NCBI GenBank assembly: GCA_035405645.1 | Contig: DAONJL010000009.1 | Span: 4,673 to 68,672 of the forward strand | From: DAONJL01 sp035405645 [NCBI: bacterium] | GTDB lineage: Bacteria; JAGOBX01; DAONJL01 | DNA length: 64,000 bases | Direction: 5' to 3' | Shown here: one piece after another, positions 54,653 to 62,956 of the stretch | Layout: every line of letters begins with the position of its first letter | Numbering within the stretch: the first letter of the stretch is position 1 | Position numbers and translations under genes: made by a program | Notes under the pieces: generated by a model | What the model was told of the DNA's origin: nothing | What the model saw: only the letters and a program-made list of their open reading frames with translations | Database searches by the model: none

Positions 54653-55384
54653 CTATTTTCTTTTAGATTTAAAGTGTCTAAAGGACTTAATTTTCCCAAT
54701 GCTTTTGGAATTGACATTAGTATAAATCTCGGTTGTTTTGCTGTCTTTATTATCTAATAAATTTTGAAGGTATCTTAAATCCGTGCCTCCCTCCAACAAA
54801 TGAGTATCTAAACTATGCCCTATGAAATGTACTGAGCTTTCCTTCAGAAAGTTATCTTTTTCACAGGATTGTTCTAATATTTTTTCGACTGCTCTTGTTG
54901 AAATATATCTTCTATCCCTTACACCTTCAAAAAGCCACTTGCCAGGTTTAAATAATTGCCAATGTTTCCGTAAAATTTTTAATGCTGTCTCTGAAAGCAT
55001 AATATATCTGTTTTTCCTTCCCTTAGACACTTTAATAGGTATTAACATCTTTTCGCTGTTAATGTCTTCAATTTTTAATTTTATCACTTCCCTAACCATT
55101 AGTCCAGCGAAAAAAACAAGAATCAGGATTGCTTTGAGTTTTACATTATCTACTGATGAGAAAATTTTTGCAACTTCTTCTTTGCTCAAAACAACAGGCT
55201 GTTTCTTATCTTTGTGAAGTCTTTTTATATCATAAATAAATTTACGCTTCTGCATTGTGCCATAATAAAACTTCTGAGCATTTATTGATTGTCTGTGCGA
55301 AACACGCAGATAGGTCTGATTCAATGTTGATGTTGCTGATTGTTTATTTTCTGCAAGATAAACAATTATTTTTATTTTTTGCAT
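54653..55384 (-). CDS. Degenerate tyrosine recombinase (XerC/D-like), catalytically impaired
   Basis: The 243-residue frame aligns with Xer-type integrases: PVVLSKEEVAKIFSSV, ILVFFAGL.VREVIKLKIEDINSE, KGRKNRYIMLSE, VEKILEQSCEK and THLLEGGTDLRYLQNLL...SKTTEIYTNV. Catalytic positions are lost: the first Arg (AGLR) is Met, the HxxR Arg is Gly (HFIGH), and the LGH His is Asn (LDN); the nucleophile Tyr of EIYT remains. It lacks the additional insert of integron integrases. The N-terminal domain is short and carries an 11-residue insertion. The frame is intact, so it may be a recent relic or a DNA-binding remnant. Confidence 0.8.
   Translation of the reverse strand: MQKIKIIVYLAENKQSATSTLNQTYLRVSHRQSINAQKFYYGTMQKRKFIYDIKRLHKDKKQPVVLSKEEVAKIFSSVDNVKLKAILILVFFAGLMVREVIKLKIEDINSEKMLIPIKVSKGRKNRYIMLSETALKILRKHWQLFKPGKWLFEGVRDRRYISTRAVEKILEQSCEKDNFLKESSVHFIGHSLDTHLLEGGTDLRYLQNLLDNKDSKTTEIYTNVNSKSIGKIKSFRHFKSKRK
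55292..55310. repeat. Hairpin inside the recombinase gene
   Basis: An imperfect hairpin in TCTG...CAGA form (arms of 8 nt with one mismatch around AAA) sits in the middle of an approximately 33-bp in-frame insertion at 55285-55317. Relatives of the recombinase normally read STxNQAxNA without this stretch, so it looks like a small palindromic element inserted into the gene. Confidence 0.4.
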
Positions 55385-55394
55385 ATTTAATTAA

Positions 55395-55424
55395 AATATA
55401 CATATTTTTTTTCTCTTTTGTCAA
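55395..55424 (-). promoter_or_regulatory. Promoter of the recombinase relic
   Basis: On the minus strand TTGACA (55419-55424), 18 nt, then TATATT (55395-55400), with the ATG at 55384, 10 nt downstream. The gene could still be transcribed. Confidence 0.5.
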
Positions 55425-55570
55425 GTTTGTTTTCTGCATAAATCAGAAAAGAATAAACAGATGATGTAACACAAAAATAGTAAAAAATAAATATACTAAA
55501 TAATAAAATATGGTCTCATCACAAAAATTATATGACAAATAATTAATCTAAACTCCACTAAATATATTAA

Positions 55571-56761
55571 TTATTTACAAAAAAGTTTATATAAATTATA
55601 ATAATTATTTGCGATTATTTCCCAATCATATTTTTCTATTACTTTTTCTCTATTCTTTTTGCCTATATATTTTCTATACTCTTCTTCTTTTATAAGTTTA
55701 ATAATTTTATTTGCTAAATCATTTATATTTTTTGGTTCAATCAGAATTTTTTTATTTTCATCTGAAATAACTTCTGGAGCGCCACCGCAATTAAATAAAA
55801 TAACAGGTAATTCAGTAGCCATTGCTTCAACTATACTTAAACCAAAAGGTTCACCTAATGCTGGATGACAATAAATATCAGCATTTTGATAAAAATCAAG
55901 TGTTTGATTGTGTGGTAAAAAACCAACAAAAGTAACATTATCTGAAAGATTTGAATTTATAACTTTTTGTCTAAAAAAAAATTCATCAGGACCAGAACCA
56001 ACAATATTTAATTTAAAATTTGTTATACCTTTTTCTTTAACTATTTTTAAAGCATCAATTAAATAATGAATCCCTTTTCTTCGGACTAAATAAACAGTGC
56101 TTAATAAAATAATTTCTTCTTTTTTTTCTTTATTTTGCAATGGTTTAAAATATTCACTATCAACGCCAACAGGAATTTCAATAGTTTTATTATGAAATTC
56201 TTGTGGTAAAAATTTTTTTACACTGTCCAAAGTTAGCACTATTTTATCAGCATTAGATAAAAATTTATTAAATAATTTTTTTGTGATTTTATTATTTAAT
56301 CTAATTAATCTATATTGAATTTTATTAAAAAAAGTTAGTTGATTGGGAAATTGAAAATTTTCACCATATTCATCTTCCAGCCAGGGAAAAAATACAGGGC
56401 CAATAATAAAAGGCTTTTTAAAAAACAAAGAAAAAGATTGGTTGAAATTAACAGGCATCATAAAATGAAAAATATCAAAATGTTTTTTAGTTAATAATTT
56501 ACGGCATTTTAAATAAAGATTAATTGAATATTTCCACCAATTAAATTTATAAGTAAATTCATCAGGAGCAGGAAAAAATTTATATTTTCCAATTTCATAA
56601 AATTCACAATCTGGTTTTTCTATTAAATCAATATTTGGTGCTAATACAGTTAAATTACATTTCTTTGCTAATCTTTTAATTATTTCATAAGCAATAATAC
56701 CTTCACCAGCAGGTTTATTATCAGTCAAATATAAGGAAGCAGATAAAATTAAGACATTCAT
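55571..56761 (-). CDS. GT4-family glycosyltransferase
   Basis: A GT-B fold glycosyltransferase of 396 residues. The N-terminal half has MNVLILSASLYLTDNKPAGEG; the C-terminal donor-binding half has STVYLVRRKGIHYLIDAL, NIVGSGPDE, NVTFVGFLPHNQ and the ALGEPFGLSIVEAMATELPVI block with the EX7E motif. These enzymes build LPS, capsule or glycolipid chains with nucleotide sugars; the sugar is unknown. It overlaps aroE by 4 nt (ATGA type) and ends the rpsF run. Confidence 0.88.
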   Translation of the reverse strand: MNVLILSASLYLTDNKPAGEGIIAYEIIKRLAKKCNLTVLAPNIDLIEKPDCEFYEIGKYKFFPAPDEFTYKFNWWKYSINLYLKCRKLLTKKHFDIFHFMMPVNFNQSFSLFFKKPFIIGPVFFPWLEDEYGENFQFPNQLTFFNKIQYRLIRLNNKITKKLFNKFLSNADKIVLTLDSVKKFLPQEFHNKTIEIPVGVDSEYFKPLQNKEKKEEIILLSTVYLVRRKGIHYLIDALKIVKEKGITNFKLNIVGSGPDEFFFRQKVINSNLSDNVTFVGFLPHNQTLDFYQNADIYCHPALGEPFGLSIVEAMATELPVILFNCGGAPEVISDENKKILIEPKNINDLANKIIKLIKEEEYRKYIGKKNREKVIEKYDWEIIANNYYNLYKLFCK

Positions 56762-57609
56762 TTAATTTTACTTGCAAGAAGATTTGTAATAATTTCAATA
56801 TCAGGTTCAATATTAGAAAAAATTTGAAATTGTTTTTGTGCTTGAAATTTAAACATATCAAGACCAGAAATAATTTTGCATTTTTTTTCTTCTGCAAATT
56901 GTAATAATTTTGTTTTAATTGGATTATATACAACATCAAAAACAATTTTATTTTCAGGTAATAAATCAAAAGGAATAGGTGATTCATCTATTTTTGGACT
57001 CATTCCAATTGGAGAAGTATTTATAATAATATCAGCATCGAATAAAGAATTTTTTAAAGAAATGTCATTTATTATGTAACCAGAAGAATAAGTATTTGAA
57101 AATAATTTAATTAAATTTAACAAATCATTTATTTCATCTAACTTAATGCCTAAAATTTTTATCTCATTAATTTTATAATTAGAAATTAAAGCGCTAATAA
57201 CAGCGCGGCAAGCACCACCACTACCAATAATAACTATTTTTTTATTATTGCAATCAACATTATGAATTTGAAAAGATTTAAAAACACCAAAAACATCAGT
57301 ATTATAACCAATTAAAAAATTATTATTATTTTTAATAGTATTAACAGCACCAACAATTTTAACTGATTCGTCGAGTTCATCTAAATATTCAAGAACAGAA
57401 ACTTTATTAGGAATAGTAACACTAAAGCCTTGAATACCTAAACTTTTCATTCCAGCAATAGCATTTTTAACATCATCAGTTTCAAAAGCAAGATAAACAG
57501 CATTTAATTTATAATGCTGAAATAAATAGTTATGTAAATAAGGCGATAAAGAATGCCCAATTGGTTTCCCAATAATTCCAAATAAAAAAGTTTTTGTATT
57601 TATATCCAT
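56758..57609 (-). CDS. aroE: Shikimate dehydrogenase
   Basis: AroE reduces 3-dehydroshikimate with NADPH. Markers are GKPIGHSLSPYLHN at the N terminus, GFSVTIPNK with the catalytic Lys, NTIKNN, GYNTDVFGV, the nucleotide loop IIGSGGACRAV, and the late NTSPIGMSP. I begin it at ATG 57609, giving MDINTKTFLFGIIG (283 aa); an upstream Met at 57648 would overlap mlaE by 35 nt and add residues foreign to the family. It is coupled to the glycosyltransferase. Confidence 0.94.
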   Translation of the reverse strand: MDINTKTFLFGIIGKPIGHSLSPYLHNYLFQHYKLNAVYLAFETDDVKNAIAGMKSLGIQGFSVTIPNKVSVLEYLDELDESVKIVGAVNTIKNNNNFLIGYNTDVFGVFKSFQIHNVDCNNKKIVIIGSGGACRAVISALISNYKINEIKILGIKLDEINDLLNLIKLFSNTYSSGYIINDISLKNSLFDADIIINTSPIGMSPKIDESPIPFDLLPENKIVFDVVYNPIKTKLLQFAEEKKCKIISGLDMFKFQAQKQFQIFSNIEPDIEIITNLLASKIK

Positions 57610-57613
57610 AAAA

Positions 57614-58360
57614 TTAATTATAAAATAACGCAGTAAGCAAATAGTCAAATAAAAAAATTAACATACAGGAAGAAACAACAGAAAAAATAGTAGCTTTACC
57701 AACGCCCTGAGCGCCTTCTTCTGTTTTAAAACCGCAATAACAACCAATAATTGTAATAATCTGAGCAAAAATAAAAGATTTAAAAAGACCAGTAAGAATA
57801 TCATTTTGACTTAATGCCCAAAAAGTTCTGTCTAAAAAAAGAGTTCGATTTATACCAAGTTTAATAGTGCCAATAATAAAAGCACCAAAAAAACCAATAA
57901 AATCAGCATAAATAGTTAAAACAGGTAGCATAATAGTAACAGCGATTAAACGAGGAGTTACGAGATAATCAATAGGGTCAACAGCCATAGCTTCGAGTGC
58001 TTCTATTTGTTCAGTAACTTTCATACTACCAATTTGAGCAGTAATACCAGCACCAATTCGACCAGCAACCATTAAAGCAGTAAAAACAGGACCAAGTTCA
58101 CGAGCAAAAGAAATAGCGACAATAGCACCAATATAAATATCAGCGCCAAATTTTCTTAATTCAGTTGCTGATTGAAAAGCCATTACCATACCAGAAAATA
58201 AAGCAGTAAAAGAAACAATAGGCAAAGAATTAATACCAAGTAAAATAATTTGTTCTTTAATTATATTTAATCTAATTTTTTTAGTAAAAGCAATTTTAAT
58301 TGAAGATAAATATAAAAGAAAAATTTCACCAATAATAATTAAATACTTTTTATAATTCAT
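57614..58360 (-). CDS. mlaE: MlaE-family ABC transporter permease
   Basis: The 248-residue membrane protein has the MlaE signature: FTALFSGMVMAFQSATELRKFGAD, FARELGPVFTALMVAGRIGAG, AEIGSMKVTEQIEALE-type (here ITAQIGSMKVTEQIEALEAM) and VGKATIFSVVSS. Five membrane helices are expected. It is the permease of Mla or Mce-type lipid traffic between the membranes. The ATPase MlaF and substrate-binding MlaD are not in the window. It lies 2 nt after dnaB. Confidence 0.93.
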   Translation of the reverse strand: MNYKKYLIIIGEIFLLYLSSIKIAFTKKIRLNIIKEQIILLGINSLPIVSFTALFSGMVMAFQSATELRKFGADIYIGAIVAISFARELGPVFTALMVAGRIGAGITAQIGSMKVTEQIEALEAMAVDPIDYLVTPRLIAVTIMLPVLTIYADFIGFFGAFIIGTIKLGINRTLFLDRTFWALSQNDILTGLFKSFIFAQIITIIGCYCGFKTEEGAQGVGKATIFSVVSSCMLIFLFDYLLTALFYN

Positions 58361-58362
58361 TA

Positions 58363-59751
58363 TTAATCTTCATAATAAGTACTTTCATAAGATGGTTCAG
58401 AAGTTTTCTTTTCTAAATTTTCAAAAGAAGCATAATCTTTAAGGAACGCGAGTTCAATCATACCTGTTGGTCCATTACGATGTTTTTCAATTAATAGTTT
58501 TGCAATACCTTTTTCCTGCGATTCATCTTTATAATAATATTCATCACGATAAATAAAAATAACTAAATCAGCATCCTGTTCAATAGCACCAGATTCACGC
58601 AAATCAGAGAGCATTGGGATTGGCGGTTTTCTATTTTCAACTGACCTATTTAATTGTGACAATGCAATAATTGGTATTTTTAATTCGCGTGCTAAATTTT
58701 TTAATGCTCTTGAAATAAAGGAAATATCTTGCTGCCTACTTTCTGTTTTTGTTGGAACTTCAAGTAATTGCAAATAATCAACAACGATAAGTTGAATATT
58801 CTGCTCTTTTTTTAATCTTCTTGCAATTGATTGTAATTCTAAAATTGAAATACCCGGTCTATCAACAATAAACAAAGGAATTTGTGATAATTCATCAATA
58901 GTTAAAATTAATCTTTGCCATTCGTGTTGGTCAAGTGAACCATCACGAATTCTTTTTAAATTTAATCTTGCAGAGTGTGAAATAAAACGCATTACAACCT
59001 GTTCATCAGACATTTCTAAACTAAAAATAGCAACACCTTTTTTATCTTTTTGTTCGCGTTCCTGTTTTGCAACATTATAGGCAATATTCAAACCAAAACT
59101 TGTTTTACCCATACCAGGTCTCGCAGCGATAATAATTAAATCAGATGGCTGAAGTCCAGAAGTTATTTTATCTAATTCTGTATAATTTGTTTTTATTCCT
59201 GTTACTTCACGCTTTTTTGTATATAAATCTTCTATCTTTTTTAATAATGGTTCTAAAACATCATTAATACTAATATAACCTTTTCTTAATTGCTTATTTG
59301 CTAATTCAAAAATTTCTAATTCAGCAAGTTGTAATAATCTTTCAGCGTCAAGTTCCTCACTATAAGATTTATTTTGAATTTCATTACTAACTTTTATAAG
59401 TTCACGCAAAATTGCTTTATCACGAACTATTTTTGCATATTCTTCAACATTTACAATAGAAGGTAAAATATCAGCCAAACTCACTAAATAAACAGAGCCA
59501 CCTATTTTTTCTAAATTACCATTTTTTTCAAGTTCTTCTGCAATTGTTAAAGCATCAATAGCTTTTTTTTCTGAGTATAAATTTAAAATTGTTTTGTAAA
59601 TAATCTTATGATTATCTTTATAAAAATATTCTTCTGATGGAATATAATCGATTATTTTTTCAATACAATTTTCATTAATAAAAATAGCACCTAATACTGA
59701 CTGCTCTGCTTCAATAGAATGTGGTGGTATGCGTTCAAAATTTGCTGACAT
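58363..59751 (-). CDS. dnaB: Replicative DNA helicase DnaB
   Basis: Standard DnaB with the N-terminal primase-interacting domain (PHSIEAEQSVLGAIF), the linker, and a RecA-like core with Walker A ARPGMGKTS, VDYLQLL, SRALKNLARELK, LSQLNRSVE and LRESGAIEQDAD. The length is 462 aa. It follows rplI after 3 nt, a common gene order in bacteria. The C terminus is Glu/Tyr-rich and ends STYYED, without the hydrophilic extension of some relatives. Confidence 0.96.
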   Translation of the reverse strand: MSANFERIPPHSIEAEQSVLGAIFINENCIEKIIDYIPSEEYFYKDNHKIIYKTILNLYSEKKAIDALTIAEELEKNGNLEKIGGSVYLVSLADILPSIVNVEEYAKIVRDKAILRELIKVSNEIQNKSYSEELDAERLLQLAELEIFELANKQLRKGYISINDVLEPLLKKIEDLYTKKREVTGIKTNYTELDKITSGLQPSDLIIIAARPGMGKTSFGLNIAYNVAKQEREQKDKKGVAIFSLEMSDEQVVMRFISHSARLNLKRIRDGSLDQHEWQRLILTIDELSQIPLFIVDRPGISILELQSIARRLKKEQNIQLIVVDYLQLLEVPTKTESRQQDISFISRALKNLARELKIPIIALSQLNRSVENRKPPIPMLSDLRESGAIEQDADLVIFIYRDEYYYKDESQEKGIAKLLIEKHRNGPTGMIELAFLKDYASFENLEKKTSEPSYESTYYED

Positions 59752-59754
59752 TAT

Positions 59755-60201
59755 TTATTCTTTCTCAACAATTAATTTAATCGTTGTTTTAATATCCTGA
59801 AATAAATTAATATCAACTTCATAATTACCAAGAATTTTAATATGGTCTTTAAATTTTATTTGTTTCTTATTTTCTATTGTTATTCCTTTTTCTTTTAATG
59901 CATCAATAATATCTTTTTCTGAAACAGAACCAAAAATTTTACCATCCTCACCTGCTTTTCGTTTTATTGTTAATACCATTGCTGCCATTGTTTCGGCTAA
60001 TTCTTTTGCTTTTAATTCACTCATTTTCATTTTCTTTATTTTAACTTTTTTTATTTCTTCAAATTTTTTTAAATTACCTTCTGTTTTTATTAATGCTAAA
60101 TTATTTGGCAATAAATAATTTCTTGCAAAACCATCTTTCACTTTAACTATATCACCAAATTTACCTAATTTTTTTACATCATCAAGAAGAATAACTTCCA
60201 T
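59755..60201 (-). CDS. rplI: 50S ribosomal protein bL9
   Basis: The 148-residue protein has the bL9 N-terminal signature MEVILLDDVKKLGKFGDIVKVKDGFARNYLLP, the long connecting helix, and the C-terminal domain GKIFGSVSEKDIIDALKEKG. It binds 23S rRNA and stabilises the L1 stalk side. It is preceded by a strong ribosome site (AAAGGAGG) and sits in the rpsF-ssb-rpsR-rplI-dnaB order, with the DUF2232 gene between rpsR and rplI. Confidence 0.97.
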   Translation of the reverse strand: MEVILLDDVKKLGKFGDIVKVKDGFARNYLLPNNLALIKTEGNLKKFEEIKKVKIKKMKMSELKAKELAETMAAMVLTIKRKAGEDGKIFGSVSEKDIIDALKEKGITIENKKQIKFKDHIKILGNYEVDINLFQDIKTTIKLIVEKE

Positions 60202-60219
60202 TTTTTGCCTCCTTTAAAT

Positions 60220-61161
60220 TTATAAAATTTTTTTTCCCTCTTCTTCTTCTTTTTTATGCAAATTTCTAAAATCAAACCAAACATCAAAAATACCTAAAAC
60301 ACCAATAAAAATAATTAAACCCAATAAGAAAATCAAAATAAAGAAAAACAATTGAAAAATAGGTTTAATATCATATTTCAAAAACCAAAATTTTATAACT
60401 GCTAATCCCTGAATGAAATAAAAAATAAATAAAATAATTCCTAAATTCATACATAGTAGATAAAGAAATTTATATTGCTTTAAAAATAGGACACCCGCAA
60501 AAGCAATTAGAAGAAACCATATAAAATAATCATCTAAATTAAATTGCAAAAATTTTTCAAGATAAGGTAGATTTATTTTAAAACTTTTACAAACATATTG
60601 TAAAACAAAATAAGATAATAAAGTATTTATAAAAATCGAAGAATAAAACAAAGAAGGGAGAGATTTTTTTAAAAAAGAAATTTGCATATTTATTATTGCT
60701 TCTCTCTCCTTAACAGATGAAAAATTAAATTTATTAGAAAAACTAAGTGCAGTTTTTTTTGCTATCTCAATTTTTTGAGAAATAAAAGAAGTTATATCAA
60801 TTCTTTGTAATTTCATAAAAATAAGTAAAAAAAATATAAAGATAAAAAAAACAATAGCAGAAGTAAAGATGATATTTATATATGGTTTAATTTGTTTATA
60901 TTTAATAAAATAAGCCATCAAAATACCAGTGAAAACAAAAATAGTAACAAACATAAAAGTATATAAAATACCTGAAAAAAAATAGACAATTATTGTTGCG
61001 ACTATTGAAGCAAGAATGCCAGTCTTTAAAGAATATTTTAAAATTAAAATAGTAATAGGAATAGAAGAGAAAATACCAAAAAGAAAATATATCACCGCAG
61101 AAATAGAAGCAAATAATCCTGCTTCAACAATTTCATAAGTTGAATATTTATGTGTTTTCAT
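60220..61161 (-). CDS. DUF2232 (YybS-like) membrane protein
   Basis: A 313-residue protein with about eight membrane segments. The N terminus (EIVEAGLFASISAVIYFLFGIFSSIPITIL) matches the YybS/DUF2232 family, which is characteristically encoded between rpsR and rplI in several bacterial groups, exactly as here. The family is distantly like ECF-transporter S components, but its substrate is unknown. It ends in the charged tail FRNLHKKEEEEGKK and is followed by rplI after 18 nt. Confidence 0.78.
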   Translation of the reverse strand: MKTHKYSTYEIVEAGLFASISAVIYFLFGIFSSIPITILILKYSLKTGILASIVATIIVYFFSGILYTFMFVTIFVFTGILMAYFIKYKQIKPYINIIFTSAIVFFIFIFFLLIFMKLQRIDITSFISQKIEIAKKTALSFSNKFNFSSVKEREAIINMQISFLKKSLPSLFYSSIFINTLLSYFVLQYVCKSFKINLPYLEKFLQFNLDDYFIWFLLIAFAGVLFLKQYKFLYLLCMNLGIILFIFYFIQGLAVIKFWFLKYDIKPIFQLFFFILIFLLGLIIFIGVLGIFDVWFDFRNLHKKEEEEGKKIL

Positions 61162-61186
61162 AATATTTTTAAATTATGATAAATTG

Positions 61187-61426
61187 TTAAATCATTTTCT
61201 TACTATCAGTAGTAAAAGGCAGTAAAGCTAAATATCTTGCTCGTTTGATTGCAACATTTAATTTTCGTTGATGTTTAGCGCAGGTACCTGTTGTTCTTCT
61301 TGGTAAAATTTTTCCTCTTGCTGAAATAAATTTTTGTAATGTATTTAATTCTTTGTAATCAATTCGTTCATTAATGTCAGAACAAAATAAGCATTTCTTT
61401 TTTCGCTTTCTAAAAAATTTATACAT
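61187..61426 (-). CDS. rpsR: 30S ribosomal protein bS18, zinc-type
   Basis: The protein, 79 residues from ATG 61426, reads [15 protein letters not shown] at the start and ends with ...[24 protein letters not shown]2C pair (CLFC) and a downstream C-A-K-H make the C+ zinc-binding form of bS18. The start is fixed by AGGAGG a few bases upstream; a longer frame beginning at 61483 would add 19 unlikely residues. It pairs with bS6 on the ribosome platform, and rpsF is two genes upstream. Confidence 0.95.
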   Translation of the reverse strand: MYKFFRKRKKKCLFCSDINERIDYKELNTLQKFISARGKILPRRTTGTCAKHQRKLNVAIKRARYLALLPFTTDSKKMI

Positions 61427-61494
61427 ATTATAATATTTCCTCCTTCTAAATATAAAAAAATAATTAAAAAAATAATCTGGCAAAAAAATTTTAC

Positions 61495-61890
61495 TTAATC
61501 AACTTCGTTATCTAAATCTTCAAACTCTTCTTTCTTATCGTTGTCATCAGGATTGCCTAAAAATCTGATTTTATCAGCAACAACATTTAATTTGCCTCTT
61601 TTAGTACCATCAGGCATTGTCCAGCTGCGAAATTGCAAATGCCCCTCGACAAAAATTGAACTACCTTTTTTTAAATATTCACAGCATTTTTCTGCCTGCG
61701 AAGCCCAAACAATAATATCAATAAAAGCTGTCTCTTCTTTGATTTCGCCTTTACTCTTCCACTTTCTATTTACTGCTGCTACTAATCTCGCTACTGATGT
61801 GCCATCAGGAGTCTTACTTAATTCTGGGTCGCGACTGAGATTTCCAATAATAAATACTTTATTAAAATTTTTTAAACCTCCATAACTCAT
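61495..61890 (-). CDS. ssb: Single-stranded DNA-binding protein
   Basis: An OB-fold SSB of 131 residues: [73 protein letters not shown]. The C-terminal tail is short and acidic ([16 protein letters not shown]) but ends without the usual DDDIPF-like hexapeptide that recruits replication partners. It lies 2 nt after rpsF and precedes rpsR, the common order. Confidence 0.95.
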   Translation of the reverse strand: MSYGGLKNFNKVFIIGNLSRDPELSKTPDGTSVARLVAAVNRKWKSKGEIKEETAFIDIIVWASQAEKCCEYLKKGSSIFVEGHLQFRSWTMPDGTKRGKLNVVADKIRFLGNPDDNDKKEEFEDLDNEVD

Positions 61891-61892
61891 GA

Positions 61893-62285
61893 TTAATTAC
61901 TCCTTATTTCTTCTTTTACTTCTGCTTCTTTGGCTTCTTCTTTTTGTTCTGTTTCTTCTTCTTGCACTTTTTCTTGTTCATTAATAATATCCTCAGTAGA
62001 AGAAACAATTAAAAATCTTAAAATACCCTCTAAATATTTGATTTTATTATGGATACGAGCAGTGGATTTTGTATCAGCTACAAAATAAAATAAATAATAA
62101 TAGCCATTTTTTCTTTTTTTAATTGGATATGCTAATGGCTTAATTCCTAAATCAATTGTCTTTAATACTTCGTTCTCTTTATCAGATTTAATTATTCTTT
62201 TAATCTCATCAATTTTTTCAGCCCGCTCTTCTTCTGATAATTGAACATCAAATAAAATCATACATTCATACTGTTTTTTTCTCAT
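61893..62285 (-). CDS. rpsF: 30S ribosomal protein bS6
   Basis: bS6 with YECMILFD at the N terminus and KRKNGYYYLFYFVADTKS in the middle, followed by an acidic Glu-rich extension (about residues 105-130). I choose ATG 62285 (MRKKQYECM); ATG 62288 and GTG 62294 are in-frame alternatives. A GGGAGGTGA site sits just upstream and fits either ATG. It heads the ribosomal-protein/replication run that continues through dnaB. Confidence 0.95.
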   Translation of the reverse strand: MRKKQYECMILFDVQLSEEERAEKIDEIKRIIKSDKENEVLKTIDLGIKPLAYPIKKRKNGYYYLFYFVADTKSTARIHNKIKYLEGILRFLIVSSTEDIINEQEKVQEEETEQKEEAKEAEVKEEIRSN

Positions 62286-62324
62286 CATTCTCACCTCCCT
62301 TCGGATATAAAGATTTTCTTTATA

Positions 62325-62348
62325 GTCAAATATATTATAATATTTGAC
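62325..62348. promoter_or_regulatory. Inverted repeat GTCAAATAT-N6-ATATTTGAC upstream of rpsF
   Basis: Two perfect 9-bp arms around ATTATA lie 37 bp upstream of the rpsF start. The centre contains TATAAT on the minus strand, so the element overlaps a possible -10 box and could serve as an operator; it also places TTGAC -35-like sequences facing outward. A clear -35/-10 pair for rpsF could not be settled. Confidence 0.4.
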
Positions 62349-62475
62349 AGAGAGGGCATTTTATTTTTGTGTTTTTAAATTATTTTAAACTTTTTGTCAA
62401 GTATTATTCTTTATTTTTTTGGAAAAGGTAGAGCACCTAAAATATATTTTTTTAATTATTTTAATTATATCAGTT

Positions 62476-62934
62476 TTAATTCCACAATAAACTTGCTCTT
62501 AATTCTTTTGTCGTTTTCTTAATTCGAGTTGATAAAATTTTATTGAAATTTTTCATTACTTTATAGCCAATGGCTGGATACTCATCTAATTTTTTCATAA
62601 ACTCATCAATTGATATTCGTAATAAAGTTGAATCTTTTATTGTTGTTGCAGTAGCAGAACGCGGTTCGTGATCAATTAAAGCAAATTCCCCAAACACCTG
62701 ACCTTCATCAACAGTATGGACAGATGCTTTTTCACTTTTCATTTGTAATTGAATCTCAATTGCTACCTTACCTTTTATAAGTATGTAAAAATCCTCACTT
62801 TTTGCTCCTTCTTCAAATATTATCTCATTTTCAGCATAATTTTCTATATTACAAATTGACTCAATTATTTTTAATTCATCATCAGTTAAATTTTCAAAAA
62901 TTTGATTCTTTTTTAGTATTTCTAAATTACTCAT
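62476..62934 (-). CDS. Cyclic-nucleotide-binding domain protein
   Basis: A 152-residue protein made of one cNMP-binding domain: NQIFENLTDDELK, EIIFEEGAKSEDFYILIKGKVAIEI, and the phosphate-binding cassette FGEFALIDHEPRSATATT, in which the Arg contacting the cyclic phosphate is present. There is no DNA-binding helix-turn-helix, so it is not a Crp-type activator; it probably gates a partner. The start is ATG 62934 (MSNLEIL), set by AAGGAGA upstream. It follows the Na/Pi cotransporter gene after 22 nt. Confidence 0.85.
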   Translation of the reverse strand: MSNLEILKKNQIFENLTDDELKIIESICNIENYAENEIIFEEGAKSEDFYILIKGKVAIEIQLQMKSEKASVHTVDEGQVFGEFALIDHEPRSATATTIKDSTLLRISIDEFMKKLDEYPAIGYKVMKNFNKILSTRIKKTTKELRASLLWN

Positions 62935-62956
62935 AATTTTCTCCTTTATAAAAATA

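Noticed and set aside
54305-54666. Plus-strand frames over hicB and its upstream region
   Set aside because: Antisense to hicB; no ribosome sites and no recognisable product.
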